NCBI RefSeq assembly: GCF_027595985.1
Contig: NC_073302.1
Location: 169,561,534 to 169,625,533 of the forward strand
DNA: 64,000 nt
Origin: Sorex araneus
Taxonomy: Eukaryota; Chordata; Mammalia; Eulipotyphla; Soricidae
Direction of reading: 5' to 3'
The notes beneath the pieces are model-generated. The model did not search any database. It saw nothing but the letters and a program-made list of their open reading frames with translations, and was not told the origin of the DNA. The position numbers and the translations under genes were made by a program. Position 1 is the stretch's first letter. Each line of letters begins with the position of its first letter. Below are positions 31,964 through 42,239 of this stretch, piece after piece.

Positions 31964-32872
31964 AAAGAAAAGTGGTTAACATCTTTATGCCTCCTTAATT
32001 TAAAAAGCAAAAAAAGATATCAGTGAAAATATATATAATTATTTCTATTTTTCAAGCTTAATAAATTTTGGAAGGTCATAAATCACACAAAACTCAAGAT
32101 AGACTGTTTTATTAACAGCATGATTACCCATTTTAGAATATTGAGAGGGATAGCTAATAATTTGTACTCTAAACATATGCCTAAGAAATATATTAGAGTC
32201 ACATCTGAAAACCTAATTAATCAAGGTTCTTTGTTTTTACTGAGATAATAAAGGAAGCTGCAATAATTTACTCAAAGTAAGCAAACTTCTATATGGAATC
32301 TACCTGTAAAATCTAAGTGTCTCTGAAATTTTCTAACTAGATAGTATAGGTCATTCAGCAAAATATATTTACTGTATACTACCATAATAGCTATTTAATT
32401 GTTATCATTATGATGCAGATATATAATGGAAACAGATGTTCCTTTTTCCTTTCAGCAAAGCACAGGAAAAGCCTAACTTGCTGATATTGCATGGACTACT
32501 ACCAGAACACAATAGAGAGAAAAAAAGACATTAGCACATGACAATATTAGTTTTTACTACACAACTAATTGCATAAAAAGTATAACTTGAGATCATTAAA
32601 TCAATGTAATTTTCAGCACTGCAGAAGGGAAACAAATAGGTTTGTATAACCAGTCTATTTCACATCTGCAGTTAGGAAAATATTTCTGAGGGACTAAGTA
32701 TATGCAAAATGGTACCATTCCTTTCAGAACACAAGGAATAATGTGTTGTTCTGTGTTCTTTGCTCATGTAACATGAATTAGAATGCAGCCTCTACAAGGA
32801 ACTCTGTTTAAAAGCATCAGTAAAATACACCTTACTGGAAAAGCAATTTGGCAATTTATTGATTATTTATTT
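31964..32872. other. AT-rich unique sequence
   Basis: A SINE-free stretch of about 900 bp. No gene recognised. Its freedom from retroposons in a dense region could hint at constraint, but no motif cluster stands out. Confidence 0.45.
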
Positions 32873-32992
32873 TGGTGTGGGGAAGGTCACACCTAGCAGT
32901 TCTTGGGGGTTTCCTGCGGTGCTTAGTATTGAATCCAAGACTCCCCCCATGTAAAGCAGGCATTCCAGTTCTTTGAATTACTTCCCTGGCCT
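32873..32992 (-). mobile_element. SOR-type SINE with internal deletion
   Basis: 'ggtcacacctagcagttctt' then directly 'gtattgaatccaagactccc', losing the middle of the body. Confidence 0.7.
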
Positions 32993-33026
32993 CAATTTGG
33001 CAATTTTGACCAGAATTTTTTTAAAA

Positions 33027-33189
33027 AATGACTGGACAGTGATACTATAGAAATTAAGGCATTTGCTCGAATGCAGATTCCCAGATTCAATTCGGCACCT
33101 GAAGTGGTCCCCTGAGTACTCCCAGGAGTGATCCCTGATCACAGAGCTAGGAATAAGCCCTGGGCATCACTGGCTGTGACCCAAAAATC
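33027..33189 (+). mobile_element. SOR-type SINE
   Basis: 'tgactggacagtgatactatag', 'agattcaattcgg' and end 'ggctgtgacccaaaaatc'. Confidence 0.78.
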
Positions 33190-33259
33190 AAAGTGGATTT
33201 AAAAAAGAACCTTACAAAATAGTCTATAGAAGTAAGTTCTTTTCTTTCTTTCCTTTTTG

Positions 33260-33356
33260 TTTTTTTGTTTTTTGACCATATGGAATGCCAGAGATTGAAC
33301 TCGGGTCAGCTGCATGCAAGGCAAATGCCCTACCCACTGTATTATACCTCTGGTCC
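33260..33356 (-). mobile_element. SOR SINE, head half only
   Basis: A T-rich tail joins directly to 'gaccatatggaatgcc', through 'gattgaactcgggtcagc', to 'ttatacctctggtccc'. The body's 3' half is missing. Confidence 0.82.
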
Positions 33357-33463
33357 CTAATAACAATTCTTAATGATATAGGAAATATTCTGTAATATAA
33401 ACCCAATAACAAAAATAAGAATACAAAATGGCATCTACAATTTATTTCTACTGTAGTTGTTTT

Positions 33464-33622
33464 ATTGGGGGGTCACATCTAGTAATGCTGAGGGATTACT
33501 CCTGGTTCTGTCATCAGAAATTACACCTGGCAGTGTTTGGGAGCCACATGGGATATCAGGGACTGCTCCCGAATAGGCTGCATGCAAGGCAAGCTCCCTG
33601 CTCGCTGTATTATCTCTCTGGC
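33464..33622 (-). mobile_element. SOR-type SINE
   Basis: Reverse copy: 'gggggtcacatctagtaatg' to 'tattatctctctggccc'. Confidence 0.82.
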
Positions 33623-33655
33623 CCTGGCATCTGCAGTTTAAAACATGTATCTGTG

Positions 33656-33935
33656 CTGGTGGTAGGACAGCTCAGCATGCCTTGAATGTGGCAGGACTAA
33701 GTTCAAACTCCAGCATCACATGGTGCCCAGTGTACCATCAGATGTAGTCCTGGAGGCTACCAAGTACTACTGGGTGTGGTCATGGCATTCACCAAGCACC
33801 ACTGGGGCAGCCCTGATGGTCCCTGGCATGGCAAGATATGAGCAGCTCTGCAACCTCAGGCTCTGGCATTGAAGCATTGGGCCAAGCTGGGCAAGTATCA
33901 CCTTGAGTAGCAGATAACATCTAAGTACTTGGTGG
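33656..33935 (+). mobile_element. Long SINE-like repeat, non-SOR
   Basis: A tRNA-type head ('ggtggtaggacagctcagcatgcc', 'agttcaaactcc') is followed by about 200 bp with 'accaagcaccactggggc' and 'gcattgggccaagctggg'. It resembles the element at 6247-6560. Confidence 0.55.
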
Positions 33936-34061
33936 AAAAAAAGAGAAAAAACTCACAGAACATCATGCCTGTTTTTTTGCAAATCTATATAAGCAGATAC
34001 TGCTCTTTTCATCATAAAAGATGATTCTTATTTAAAATTTTTATGTTTTAATATTTTTGGG

Positions 34062-34230
34062 GGGTTTTTTTTGTTTTTTTACTTTTTAGGTCACACCTGG
34101 GTTACTCCTGGCTTTGCACTCAGGAATTACTCCTGGAAGTGCTCAGGGGACCATATGAAATGCTGGGAATCGAAGCCGGGTCTGCCGTTTGCAAGGAAAA
34201 TGCCCTACCCACTGTGCTATAGCTCCAGCC
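34062..34230 (-). mobile_element. SOR SINE
   Basis: Reverse copy with a T-rich tail, a short deletion after 'ggtcacacctgg', and ending 'tgtgctatagctccagcc'. Confidence 0.92.
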
Positions 34231-34454
34231 TGATGTTTTAATATTTTGTTCTGTCTAAAATTCTTTGGGTGAATAATCTGATAAATGTTTATAGATTAAC
34301 TTAAAATTATATTGACCAGCTATTTGATCCTAAACTCTGGCAAAGAAATAAAAGTATTTTTTAATCTTATGGAAAGTACCAGTTTTTTCCCTAGTTAAAC
34401 AGAATATTTACAGATTAGAGCAAAAGTTTATGTAATAACTATTATCAAAGCTAT

Positions 34455-34612
34455 CACTGGAGAGATAGTACAGCAGATAAGGCACTTGCCTTGCACACTT
34501 CTGACCCGAGTTCAATCCCAGCACCACATATGGTCCCCTAAGCACTGCCAGAAGTGATACCAGAACTCAGAGCCAGGCATAGGCCCTGATCACCACCAGG
34601 TGTGGCCCCCAA
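34455..34612 (+). mobile_element. SOR-type SINE
   Basis: Head 'tcactggagagatagtacagcag', box B 'gagttcaatcc', end 'caggtgtggcccccaaac'. Confidence 0.87.
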
Positions 34613-35689
34613 ACAAACCAAAAACTTAACCAAAAATAATATAAAAATTCACTTAAGGTTTATTAGCAAGAGTGTCTTAAGTTACCAAGTCATGAAAATT
34701 TTTAAATTAAAAATATTTCTAGTAACATATACTTTGAAGAGGCCTAAAATTGTACCCCTAAAACAAAAAGCATTATGTAGGCTCAGGTTATCTTAATAAA
34801 AATAAAAATATTTCTAAAGTAAGTAAAATAGCCTATTAATTACTCTCCCGGTATGCCAATGAAAAGTTTGCCATAGCTTTTGTAGGACTCCTAGTTTCAT
34901 GCTTCTATTTGTATAAGGAGGAGCTGATTTGTCTTAGGCTATTACTGTCTATTACTTCTAGAAGTCTTGAAGAAAGGTGGGAAGCAGCAAATTCTGGCAA
35001 TCTGCCTAAAGAGAAATCAATGAAACAAATTAATCCTTCGTAGGCTGCAGTGACACAGTAATCCATCATTCAGAGCTGCTTTATATACCAAATCAGAGAG
35101 CAGGAGAGAGAGAGCCCTAGGGGACATCACAGACAACAACTTACACCAACACTGGGAAAATACTGAGGAATCAGTTTATTTAAAGAGGATAGATTTCAGT
35201 TGATTGCCTGCTTTGTCAAATAAAGATATTTTTTCTTCCACAGCATGGTGAACCCAAGGCCCCGTGATTATATCTTCAGAATCCTGAACCATATATACTG
35301 GCTAACATAGATAGAAGATGAATGCTTCTAAATAATTAGCATCATTAGTATGAAAAAAATATCCAGGTAGAATAACATTTTCTAATCAAACTTCTAAGTG
35401 TTAAAACACATTCCCTGCTTTCAATAGGAACTAACAGCAAATTCATCTACTAATCTGTGCACAACTTAAGTTCTCATTCACAGTATCTTTTCACATATAA
35501 ACTTAACCATCTAAGATAGATAAATTCCTAAGTACATAAGAAATTCAAAGACTTGAGATTTTTAACTTAATTCCAGTAAGCTAATTGGAACATAAATAAA
35601 TACATAACTAGTTTTAAAGTGATAATGATCGGGTTTTCAATATAGTTGAAAGATAAATCCTGATGTGGTTTTCTTTTTTTAAGAATAGA
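34613..35689. other. Unique sequence
   Basis: No transposon or gene recognised. The block 34,830-35,130 ('aaatcaatgaaacaaattaatcc' and neighbouring text) looks non-random, but conservation cannot be judged here. Confidence 0.45.
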
Positions 35690-35845
35690 GAAGGCCAGAG
35701 ATGGAGTCAAAGGACTGAGTACGGACTTTGCACATGAGAGACCAGAGTTCAATGCCCAGCACTGCAAGCTCGCCTGAGCACTGACAGGAGCAGCCTCAAG
35801 CACAGAGCTCCTGAGCACTGTGAGATGTAGCCCAAATCCCCCCAA
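35690..35845 (+). mobile_element. Last SOR-type SINE before the repeat-poor domain
   Basis: Diverged copy: 'ggccagagatggagtcaaagg', 'agagttcaatgcccagc' and 'gtgagatgtagcccaaatcc'. I see no further SOR copy in the remaining 28 kb. Confidence 0.72.
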
Positions 35846-36229
35846 ATTAAAATTAAATGCCAACTTATAATCAATATACAGCAATACATTCACACTGAGT
35901 ATATTTATACTTACACAAAAAAATATGCTTCTAAATTTACTTACGCACCTGAGTGTGTCTTACCAGAATAATGTATTCTGAGTGGAAGTTTATTCCCTAG
36001 ATGAAAACTAATGACAAGAACTATAAAGTTACAGTGCACTGCTACTCTTAAATGCACAGATCACTCTCTGGTTAAATGTAAGAAGTTGGGGGGAGAGGAT
36101 TTTCAAGAAACAAACAAATAAACAAAATCCTGTCACAGAGGTTCCTGAAATATTAAAACCGGAACATCCTGTCATATATCTAAAACCAAAAAAGGTTAAA
36201 TAAATGCGAGCTGCTCTATTTTTGAGTGG

Positions 36230-36380
36230 CATCTTCGATTCTGAGGTCTATGGTGCTATGATTGCAAATCCTGGCTATGCTGATGCATTTTTAATTCAAT
36301 GCATGGATCTAGTATTTATTGATTTAATAAGGTTAGGGGTATTACATTGTTGCTGCTACTGATGAACTGTCAGCAATTTA
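36230..36380. promoter_or_regulatory. Candidate conserved non-coding element
   Basis: Contains an octamer-like TTGCAAATC and a perfect inverted repeat ATGCATT (36283-36289) / AATGCAT (36298-36304) around TTTAATTC. This suggests POU/homeodomain binding. Function is inference. Confidence 0.35.
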
Positions 36381-36403
36381 ATCTAGTGAAATCTTACAGA
36401 GGA

Positions 36404-36405
<2 letters not shown>

Positions 36406-36432
<27 letters not shown>
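36406..36432. repeat. (TA)n microsatellite
   Basis: About 13 TA units. Confidence 0.95.
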
Positions 36433-36434
<2 letters not shown>

Positions 36435-36688
36435 AGAATAGCTGCATAAATGCAATCCCTTCACTACTCAGAACAGTGGCAAAAGGAAAGGCCTTTCTTA
36501 GATTGCTCTGGGCTCAGACATTTTCTTTTACAAAAGACGCTAAGCACCAACTGATTGAGGGTTCTGTAAAGAGGCTACAACAAAGCCTGGAGGTACACCT
36601 TCAAAATTTAGAAAAGCAATGTGCATTTACATCCTATATACACCCAAGGGCCTCTCCTTGGAGATTTTAAGCCTTGGGTGTGCATGCA

Positions 36689-36731
36689 CTCACACACACA
36701 CACACAACACACACACACACACACACACACG
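36689..36731. repeat. (CA)n microsatellite
   Basis: CA run with one AAC interruption. Confidence 0.95.
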
Positions 36732-37229
36732 CAGAACACAGCACATGCTGACAGGCACACAGGCACACACCCAAAGCCCCAGGCTTTCCTTGTCACCAGA
36801 CAAGGTTTAAAGGAGCCCTCCAACCAGTTCTTCTCTCTAGACCCTAACATGGACCTCATTAGCATACAGTGAACAAAGGCTGAAAATTCCATTTCTCAAA
36901 AGCCCAGAAATGAAGTTTAAGGCTATGTCAAAGCTTAGGGTCCAGCATCAAAAGGGGGGAATAGAAATCCAGCAAAGTTGCTGAGACAGACATTTGAGGG
37001 CTCTTAGCTTCGTGCACCGCTCTGCCTTGTCTCCTGCTCGTGGCCCTATTTCCCCAACCTGGACACCTGGGAAGCACGCTGTGCTCCAGCTTTTCCCTGA
37101 CTTTGAAGAAATGGATAATCTAAGGGGCAGCGCTGCTGCTGAGGTCAGTAAAACTATGCTAATTGGTGAACTTAATTGCTTCAAGCAGTCTTGCCTCTAA
37201 ACAGGGAGAGCACAGTTGATGGAGTCAGT

Positions 37230-37510
37230 CTGTTCCTAATAAAATGAAGAAGCACTGAATTAAGTTCCCAAGGAAGGCACTATAAAAGTTTCCACAGTGT
37301 AACCAAATGACTTCACCTACGATTTTACCCCTAAGATGACATCTCTGAAAGAAAGCAGACCCCGCTCGGGCTCCATATTCATAAATTGGCTGATCTTAGG
37401 CCAGTGAATCTGGATTGATTTAAAAAGGCTTTTCATCCCTCCAATCAAATGAAGTCATTGTTAATTAGATGCTTTCTGTTAACAATGTCACTCTTCTCCA
37501 CGTTACCTGC
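37230..37510. promoter_or_regulatory. Candidate enhancer with paired SOX motifs
   Basis: A non-repetitive block with CCAATCAAATG, TTAATTAG (37461-37468) and a perfect 9-bp inverted repeat CATTGTTAA (37456-37464) / TTAACAATG (37479-37487). Each arm contains a SOX core (AACAAT). It lies about 13 kb upstream of the NR2F1 promoter at the edge of a CpG island. Confidence 0.4.
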
Positions 37511-39590
37511 TCACACTCGCAGCGCCTCTAGTGCAACATCTGCAGCCCCAGATCCCCGCAATCAGTCCTCCCAAATTTGGCTGGAGGGCGCTGGTATTTC
37601 CGTTTTTCAATCCCTGTCTGAAGGAAGATACTATTCAGTGGATTGGGGGCAAGCTACAGCCCCAACGTTCTCATTTAAGAGCTTCTAAAACCATCTCTGG
37701 GAAAACTCTTGAGACAGGATCCCGGGGGATCTTTTTTGATGAGGTTCATCATTTCTCTGGGCTGTTTCTCCCCACCCCACGCCCGCCTTGCAGACGGATG
37801 TTTGCCAAAGAAAAAACGTCGAAGGCCACAGAGCTAACTCTCGCTTTGAAGACCAAGCTCCTCCTCCATCTGGAAGACAGGGCATTGGAGGGGGTTAGGG
37901 GGTGAGGTACCCCAGCTGCGCCCGGGACCCTGCTCCCTAATCCTCTCTGCCCGACGACTCCTGCGAGGGCAGATGCCCCCAGAGAACAGCCAGGCTCAGG
38001 GCGCTGGTGCAGGAGAGGCCAAACCTCGCCCGCCACTGCGGTCTCCTTCGACGGTGGCTTTACCAGGCTTGGTGGGGGCGGATGGACGCTCCCCCCGAGT
38101 CCTCTCCCGAGAGGTTTGCAGCGCGGGGCGAGGGCTCAAGCCCCCGGGTTCTCCAAGCATGCGCCCACTCTGGGTCGGGCCCTGCCGGCGCCCTTCCTCC
38201 CCGGCCCCCCTGGGTTCTGGGACTTTGTTCCTCGCTGCTGAGGGCCCTCCAACGGCCCGCAGAGCGCGGCGCCTGCCGTCTCACTAGGCCAGTTCTCGGA
38301 GCTGGGCGAGCACTTGCTGCGCCGTCGGAGGAGGCCCCGGGCCGGGCCGCGCTCCGAGCGGGCCCCGAGGGAAGGAGCGCCGGGAACCCTGCGCCTCTAG
38401 CCGGGCGTCTAGTCCGCACAGTGCATGGTTCGTTCAACAGGGGGCGCCCTTTGCCGGGGTGAGGCGTGTGACATGTCCTGCGGTGCGGACGGCCAGTGGT
38501 GGGGGCACATGCCCCTGGGCGGCCTGGGGCTGCCCTGCGCCTAATGCCGCGCTGACCCCTAGGCTCGGGCCGACCCCGGGCCGCCGCGGACTCTGGGCCA
38601 CCCCAGAGGCCTGCAAGTAGCCAGGCCTTCCCGAAACCCCCGGGTCCGCGACCCCGGCCCGCGCTGGGCCCTCCTTAGCTGGGGTCGCCGACCAAGGTCT
38701 GAAATGGAATCTGGGGCCCGAGTCCTGACTCTGATTCGTCCCCAGGAACAAGCCACGTTTGCAGGACCTTTGGCCCGGGGACTCCCGAGGAGTAGGGGCG
38801 GGCGGGCGGAGGGATGCACGGAGTGGTGGTGGGGGCTCCGCGACTTGTGCCGGCAGGAGTCCGGATTCCCCGGACTTCCAAGGGCAGAAGCCCCCTTGGG
38901 GCTGCGCCTGGACCAGGATCGCACCAAGCCCGACATGCACACTCCAACGCGTGGCTTCACGTCTCTAGCCCCTCCACTCCTCTCCCCTACCCCAGCCTCT
39001 CCCAGCTGACTCGGTGGGTCTCCACCAAAGGGCTTGGGGGAAGGAAGTTTCCTGAGACTCTTTCATCCCTCTCCGGGGGGGCTCCCGCAGGAAGGCAGAC
39101 AAAAGCAGCCGCCGAAACACCTGCGAGCTCTGGTGCAATCCAGTGCAGGCGCTGACGGCAGCCATTTCTCCTTCCGCTTGCAGGGGGAGCTCAAACCTGA
39201 AGCATCAAGGTTATCTCTCTCCCAAGTGGAAAGCCAGAAAGGCGGGGGGAGGAGGGAACTTTCTAGGCGCGCCATCACCCGCACGTGGAGGAGTCACTCT
39301 TGCAAATAGAACGCGAACTCACTCCCCCCTCCCATTCCACCAGGCCCGGAGTGGACCCATGTTCAGAACTTAGAACTGGCCAGAGAGAGCGCAGGTAAGG
39401 GAATGGGAAGGTGCTGGGAGAGAAGAGAAGGGACAGGACGGGTGGGTGGGTTGTAAGGGGGTGCTGAGAGCCTGCCGAGGGACTCAGTCCCCTCCCTGGG
39501 TAAATCCCTGGACCTGGACAATCCCGACAGAAATTCCGCCACGTGCTCAGAGCTGTGGGCTCTGAGCGTCCACTTCGGAACGATGCCCAA

Positions 39591-39593
39591 GCG

Positions 39594-39648
<55 letters not shown>
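39591..39648. repeat. (GC)n(AC)n alternating tract
   Basis: About six GC units run directly into about 23 CA units, giving 58 bp of strictly alternating purine-pyrimidine sequence. Confidence 0.97.
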
Positions 39649-40159
39649 CAGCGTGTGCCTCTCTCTCCCCGCGCGGCAGTCTCGCCGAGGTTGTCCAGGC
39701 AGCGGAACCACGCGACTTCCCATGAGGCACAGTCGTTTGAGCGTTTCGCTCGCGGTGGATCAGGGGTCGCTCTCGCCTGGGCCACGGGGACAGAGGAGGC
39801 GCCTGTCATTTGGGCTTCTGGCCCCGCCTAGAGTAAGGGCGCACCCGGTGGCATAGCCCTTGGAGAGGCGGCGTCCTGCCGGGCGAAGGAATCGTGCTCC
39901 CAGCGTGCCGTGGGGTCATCTGTCATCCCGAGCTCGCCCGGGGTCGTCGTGCTGCCGCCGCTCGGCAGCCACGCGACAACCCCAGCAGCCCTGGAGTTGC
40001 GCGCCCTGGTGGCCCCCTGGGTGTCGCGGTCCTTGGAGCCAGGGCTCACCCGGCACTGACGCGTCCTGCTAGAAAAAGTACCAGCGCCGCTCTTCCTGCC
40101 TCCAGATCCCTGCTTGATCCTTCCCGACGAGCAAAGACTCGCCGATGTTTGGGGTGGTT

Positions 40160-40350
40160 GTTCTTTTAAAAGTATATTAAAGGATCATTGGCGTCTCCCC
40201 GTCAAGTCATTACGCCTTTATCCCCATCAATTAACCACACCTCAGAGGGCTGCTATTAAGAGCTAAATTGAGCTGCAAAAATAGGTATCCCGTTTCAGGC
40301 AGATGTTGTCATCTCCCGCTGAGATAAGCGGCCGCGGGGCCCGACCCGCA
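40160..40350. promoter_or_regulatory. Candidate conserved non-coding element
   Basis: AT-rich text directly at the CpG island edge, with GTCAAGTCATTA, CATCAATTAACC and GAGATAAG motifs, distinct from the surrounding GC-rich sequence. Confidence 0.3.
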
Positions 40351-40959
40351 GCTTCAGCAGCTGCGGGAGACGAGCTGGGCCGGGCTAAGGGTTGGCGCTC
40401 CGGGTCGCAGTGCTGCAAGGAAGGTCTGCGCCCGATACCGCGCGGGTGCTCCAAGAAGCAGGAGGAGTGAAGAGACCGAGCCCTGGGCTCTCCAGCGCTG
40501 TGCATGCCACGGACAAATGTCTCCAGAGTTGTACCAGAGAAAAGACCAAGGGCGAGCCGTGCGTTTTTGCGCAGCAAGACCTCAGTTCCCTGCCCCAGCC
40601 CCAAAAGAGGGCCGGAGGAAAGGCAAGAAAAGAGCACTGTTGTGAGTTTGGGTAGAAGCTCTCCCCCATACACACACATCTCACCTCCTTCCACCCTACT
40701 AAAAGACCCTCAAAACCCCAGAACCCTTTGAAAAGAAAGGCGAGATGCTGTGGGTTTGCTAGATAATTTTGGACTAAAAAGAGGTGTGGGGGGAAAGAGG
40801 ATTCTCGAGAGTCCAAACGTCCTTCCACGCTAAACAATTTTTCCAGTATTCCTCAGGCCTAGTCACTCTTCATGACTTGGGGACAGAGCTGTGACACTCA
40901 GCTGAGAGATTGTTGAGAGCGAGGGGGTCGGGGGGGCAATAAGATGTGGTCCTCACTGC

Positions 40960-41110
40960 AGTGACAGGGCATTCTTCCCAATCATGACCACAGTAAATTT
41001 AGCCAAGGCTAAAGGAGATTAATTTTCCAGCATAATCCAATTAAAAGATTTCTAAGGTAATCTTTTACAAAAATGGAAAAAAAAGTGCTCAGCTAAAAGA
41101 GGGGACTGGT
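40960..41110. promoter_or_regulatory. Candidate conserved non-coding element
   Basis: Contains TAATTTTCC, a CRX/OTX-like TAATCC, CCAATTAAAAG and GGTAATC in about 60 bp. It is the left part of a 600-bp AT-rich, repeat-free block. Confidence 0.35.
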
Positions 41111-41329
41111 TTTGATGGCAGTGATGTATCACCTCGGCACAGCCAGCACTGGACTCTGGCTCTATTGCACGCGATTTGACCAGAGCATCTCAGGGATCCC
41201 GCAGTTAAAACCTTTGCCTTTCTGAAAGACAGCCATCCATCTCCACAACCTGGACAGGAGAAAGTGTGCTCCTCCGGACTGGGGTTGCTTACAAGCACCA
41301 AAGACTTTTTTAAATGCTATTAGATTTAT

Positions 41330-41560
41330 GGTCTCTTTTTCAACGCCCATCCAGAGTAATTAGCACATATGTTCTAAATAGATGATAGTTTTGTGAGCAA
41401 TAAAGCAATTACCCATCGTTGGAGCTGACAGTTCCTCCAACTAAACTCCAACCAGCAGCTAATTGGAAAAGTCATTTCAGCTCCATTGTCTGCAATTAGT
41501 CCTGCTAAACTACTACACCCCAACTAGCTGGTTTGAGGTTAATTTATTCAGTGTTGTATT
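41330..41560. promoter_or_regulatory. Homeodomain-motif cluster, candidate enhancer
   Basis: At least five TAAT-core sites occur within about 190 bp: GTAATTAGC, GCAATTACC, GCTAATTGG, GCAATTAGT and GGTTAATTT. Such clustering well above background is typical of LIM/NK/PAX-type enhancers. The neighbouring developmental gene is NR2F1, about 9 kb to the right. Confidence 0.45.
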
Positions 41561-41693
41561 TGCACGGAGAAAGCAATGCCACAGTGAAACTTGAATTTTA
41601 CCCCTGTAGCCTGCACCCTCAGTGTAGAGGAGCAGGTGGAAGTAAGAGACCTGATATTTGAGGGCCAGAATGCTTTCTGGGGGAGGAAGCACC

Positions 41694-41719
41694 CTGACCT
41701 GCCTCAGTTTCAAGGTCAG
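41694..41719. promoter_or_regulatory. Everted nuclear-receptor half-sites (ER12)
   Basis: CTGACCT (41694-41700) and AGGTCAG (41713-41719) are perfect half-sites facing outward with 12 bp between the hexamers. Confidence 0.35.
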
Positions 41720-42239
41720 GGTCCAGCCGGTTGAACTCCAACAGAGAACTCCATTGTTTCTCCTTTGGGGCAGTAACTAAAGGAAACAGCTTAGTTTGTG
41801 CAACCAAATTCTTGGTTAAAAAAAAAAAAGTCAATATAGAGAATGCAGCTGGATTCTGAGGGTACCAGTGCTCCTCAAACAAACCCATTACTGGCCCTGG
41901 ACCATCACAGTATCTCTACTGAATAAACATAGACCCAAGCCCACTGAAACAGCACAATTCAAAGCCCTCAAATGGAGAATGTGCCGTTCTTGAAGTGGTT
42001 CAGAGCCTGCTTCTGCCTGCAGCTTCCAGAGTACAATCTTGCTTCCCCCTTGAAATGGACTTTCTCTGACTTTTTCTTTTCTTTTTCCCCCCTTCTGTCC
42101 TTTTCCCCTTTTTCCTTTCTAACATTCAGCCCAACAGGTCCGGGATTTGTGCACAGTGAGTGGAAAAAATGTGTTAAATGTCAGTTTGCCGCCCCACCGG
42201 AGCTTCCAAATATCCAGCGGCTGGGATTCTTCTACTTAA

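Larger units (their letters stand above)
37890..40460. promoter_or_regulatory. CpG-rich region, upstream CpG island cluster
   Basis: CpG dinucleotides are frequent, most clearly at 38,010-38,480 and 39,830-40,140, in contrast to the CpG-poor sequence left of 36 kb. Open frames on both strands here are GC-rich shadows. It could host a divergent or antisense promoter. In human an antisense RNA, NR2F1-AS1, arises near NR2F1. No transcript evidence is available from sequence alone. Confidence 0.65.

Noticed and set aside
1-35845. Regularly recurring repeats as a CRISPR-like array
   Set aside because: The repeats are 150-200 bp retroposons in both orientations at irregular spacing with target duplications.
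37531-37905. 124-codon frame near the edge of the upstream CpG island
   Set aside because: No recognisable domain, overlapping frames on the other strand, and no splice or promoter context that singles it out.
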